Shown piece by piece: positions 15,271 to 15,671 of a stretch of 15,671 bases of DNA. The stretch is taken from the NCBI GenBank assembly GCA_900544945.1, contig UQXG01000039.1, positions 1 through 15,671 on the forward strand, read 5' to 3'. The first letter of the stretch is position 1; each line of letters starts with the position of its first letter. Position numbers and translations under genes: made by a program. Origin of the DNA: an uncultured Eubacteriales bacterium (lineage in GTDB: Bacteria; Bacillota; Clostridia; Oscillospirales; Oscillospiraceae). Below the pieces are notes generated by a model that saw only the letters and a program-made list of their open reading frames with translations, ran no database searches and was not told the origin of the DNA.

Positions 15271-15277
15271 TCTCCTT
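15271..15277 (-). promoter_or_regulatory. Ribosome site fixing the P-type ATPase start
   Basis: The minus strand reads AAGGAGA, with 8 nt to the ATG at 15262. It decides for the 811-residue form over a longer TTG-initiated form starting at 15298, which would also overlap the stop of the small upstream gene. Confidence 0.85.
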
Positions 15278-15294
15278 CTTGCGGGAAGCATTTT

Positions 15295-15441
15295 TCAATC
15301 GATGATCTCCGGGAAGATCTTTTGGGTTCTGCGCACGGCGGTGAGCACGGTAATCAGGCTCAGAAAGCCCTCGGTTGCCAGGGATACCCCCAGCAGCATG
15401 GTAAGCACCCGGACGGAACAGATAGTTTGATTATGCTTCAT
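15295..15441 (-). CDS. Small hydrophobic protein encoded before the P-type ATPase
   Basis: A 48-codon open frame starts at ATG 15441 and ends at TGA 15295, 32 nt before the ATPase start. The product has a polar N-terminus (MKHNQTICS), a hydrophobic stretch at about residues 10-36 (VRVLTMLLGVSLATEG then FLSLITVLTAV) and a basic/mixed tail (RRTQKIFPEIID), which looks like a single-pass membrane peptide. GAAGG lies 6 nt before the ATG, a moderate ribosome site. It sits between a near-consensus promoter and the ATPase, so it would be the first gene of the transcript. I recognise no family. It may be a small subunit or regulator of the pump, or a translated leader; I cannot exclude that it is not translated. 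Confidence 0.5.
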   Translation of the reverse strand: MKHNQTICSVRVLTMLLGVSLATEGFLSLITVLTAVRRTQKIFPEIID

Positions 15442-15541
15442 AATTCGCCTTCTGACAAGGGGGTTCCCGAAAATTCTTCCGAAAAGGCAGAAGCGCGTTA
15501 TTTCACTGCTTTATGGGCTTGCCGCAGATGGTGCCTTTCTC
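15442..15541 (-). promoter_or_regulatory. Leader of about 100 nt with competing pairings
   Basis: Between the predicted start near 15541 and the small gene, the RNA can form alternatives. CUUCUG (complement of 15488-15493) can pair locally with CGGAAG (15476-15481), or with CAGAAG (15449-15454), which overlaps the small gene's ribosome site. UGCCUUU (15483-15489) can pair with AAAGGCA (15532-15538) at the 5' end. It does not match a riboswitch class I can name. A regulatory role is a guess. Confidence 0.3.
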
Positions 15542-15547
15542 CTTATA

Positions 15548-15576
15548 ATAATAGCACAGTTCGGCGACATTTGCAA
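15548..15576 (-). promoter_or_regulatory. Strong sigma-A-type promoter for the small gene and ATPase
   Basis: On the minus strand -35 TTGCAA (15571-15576) and -10 TATTAT (15548-15553) are separated by exactly 17 nt. This is the best promoter match in the window. Transcription would start near 15541. Confidence 0.8.
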
Positions 15577-15589
15577 GGAAACGTCCAAA

Positions 15590-15671
15590 GCCTCCTTGCC
15601 GATCAAGGGTCGTACCAAAAGGGGCAAAAGGCTCCCCTTGCTAATCAAGGGTGGTGCTCCGCGCAGCGAAT
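15590..15671. repeat. Dispersed repeat at the right edge, two units
   Basis: Two related units lie in direct order: GCCTCCTTGCCGATCAAGGGT (15590-15610, written here as the 21-nt unit GCCTCCTTG / CCGATCAAGGGT) and GCTCCCCTTGCTAATCAAGG (15631-15650). The second continues into GTGGTGCTCCGCGCAGCG, which resembles, inverted, the sequence at 1-58. No gene is visible between the promoter and the window edge. Confidence 0.5.

Noticed and set aside
15263..15298. Longer P-type ATPase starting at TTG 15298
   Set aside because: It lacks a ribosome site at that codon and overlaps the stop of the small upstream frame; the ATG at 15262 has AAGGAGA at ideal spacing.
15499..15525. Mini-ORF beginning at a non-standard ATC codon after AAGGAG near the transcript start
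   Set aside because: ATC is a very rare start and the frame would be only eight codons; the AAGGAG is probably chance in an A/G-rich leader.
15442..15541. Known riboswitch (yybP-ykoY, NiCo, ydaO, M-box) before the ATPase
   Set aside because: None of the conserved core sequences I know for these classes could be found, and the leader is too short for ydaO or M-box.

Overview
The window looks like a chromosomal segment of a GC-rich (by eye well above 50%) anaerobic Firmicute, most likely a gut member of class Clostridia near Oscillospirales/Ruminococcaceae. This rests on strong AGGAGG-type ribosome sites before almost every gene, TTG/TATAAT-like promoters, the protein families present, and several short palindromic repeats in the intergenic gaps. 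The species cannot be named from sequence alone. I saw no tRNA, rRNA, CRISPR, prophage or transposase gene.

Layout. (1) 1-134: dispersed repeats downstream of a minus-strand M48/YgjP-like metalloprotease (135-848). (2) 849-1020: divergent promoter region with two inverted repeats. (3) 1021-1461: XRE-type regulator fused to a zinc ribbon, closed by a strong terminator (1542-1590). (4) 1594-1785: a MITE-like palindromic element that seems to supply the promoter of the MATE transporter (1803-3131). (5) 3132-3385: an array of back-to-back hairpins and a shared terminator between convergent genes. (6) 12237 down to 3386: one long minus-strand operon encoding a peptide-type ABC importer (lipoprotein SBP, two permeases, one fused double ATPase), then a DUF917 protein, an M20 PepV-like dipeptidase and an M29-like aminopeptidase, with 9-14 bp gaps after the permease-B start. 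(7) 12238-12826: operon promoter, a strong terminator and a second, different MITE-like element that overlaps the stop codon of the next gene. (8) 15441 down to 12827: a 48-residue hydrophobic small protein followed by a CtpE-like P-type ATPase, transcribed from a near-consensus promoter (15548-15576) through a leader of about 100 nt. (9) 15590-15671: repeats of the same kind as those at the left edge, in the opposite orientation.

How the genes work together. The central operon reads as an uptake-and-breakdown module. The lipoprotein captures an oligopeptide or peptide-like compound, the permeases and fused ATPase import it, and three cytoplasmic enzymes (an amino-terminal peptidase, a dipeptidase and a DUF917 protein) process it. 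The DUF917 gene is the unusual part, because that family is linked to thiohydantoin/hydantoin-type chemistry rather than ordinary peptides; the cargo may therefore be a modified or cyclised peptide. The first ATPase domain has lost its switch histidine, which suggests an asymmetric motor. The other genes (regulator, MATE exporter, P-type ATPase, metalloprotease) look like independent transcription units.
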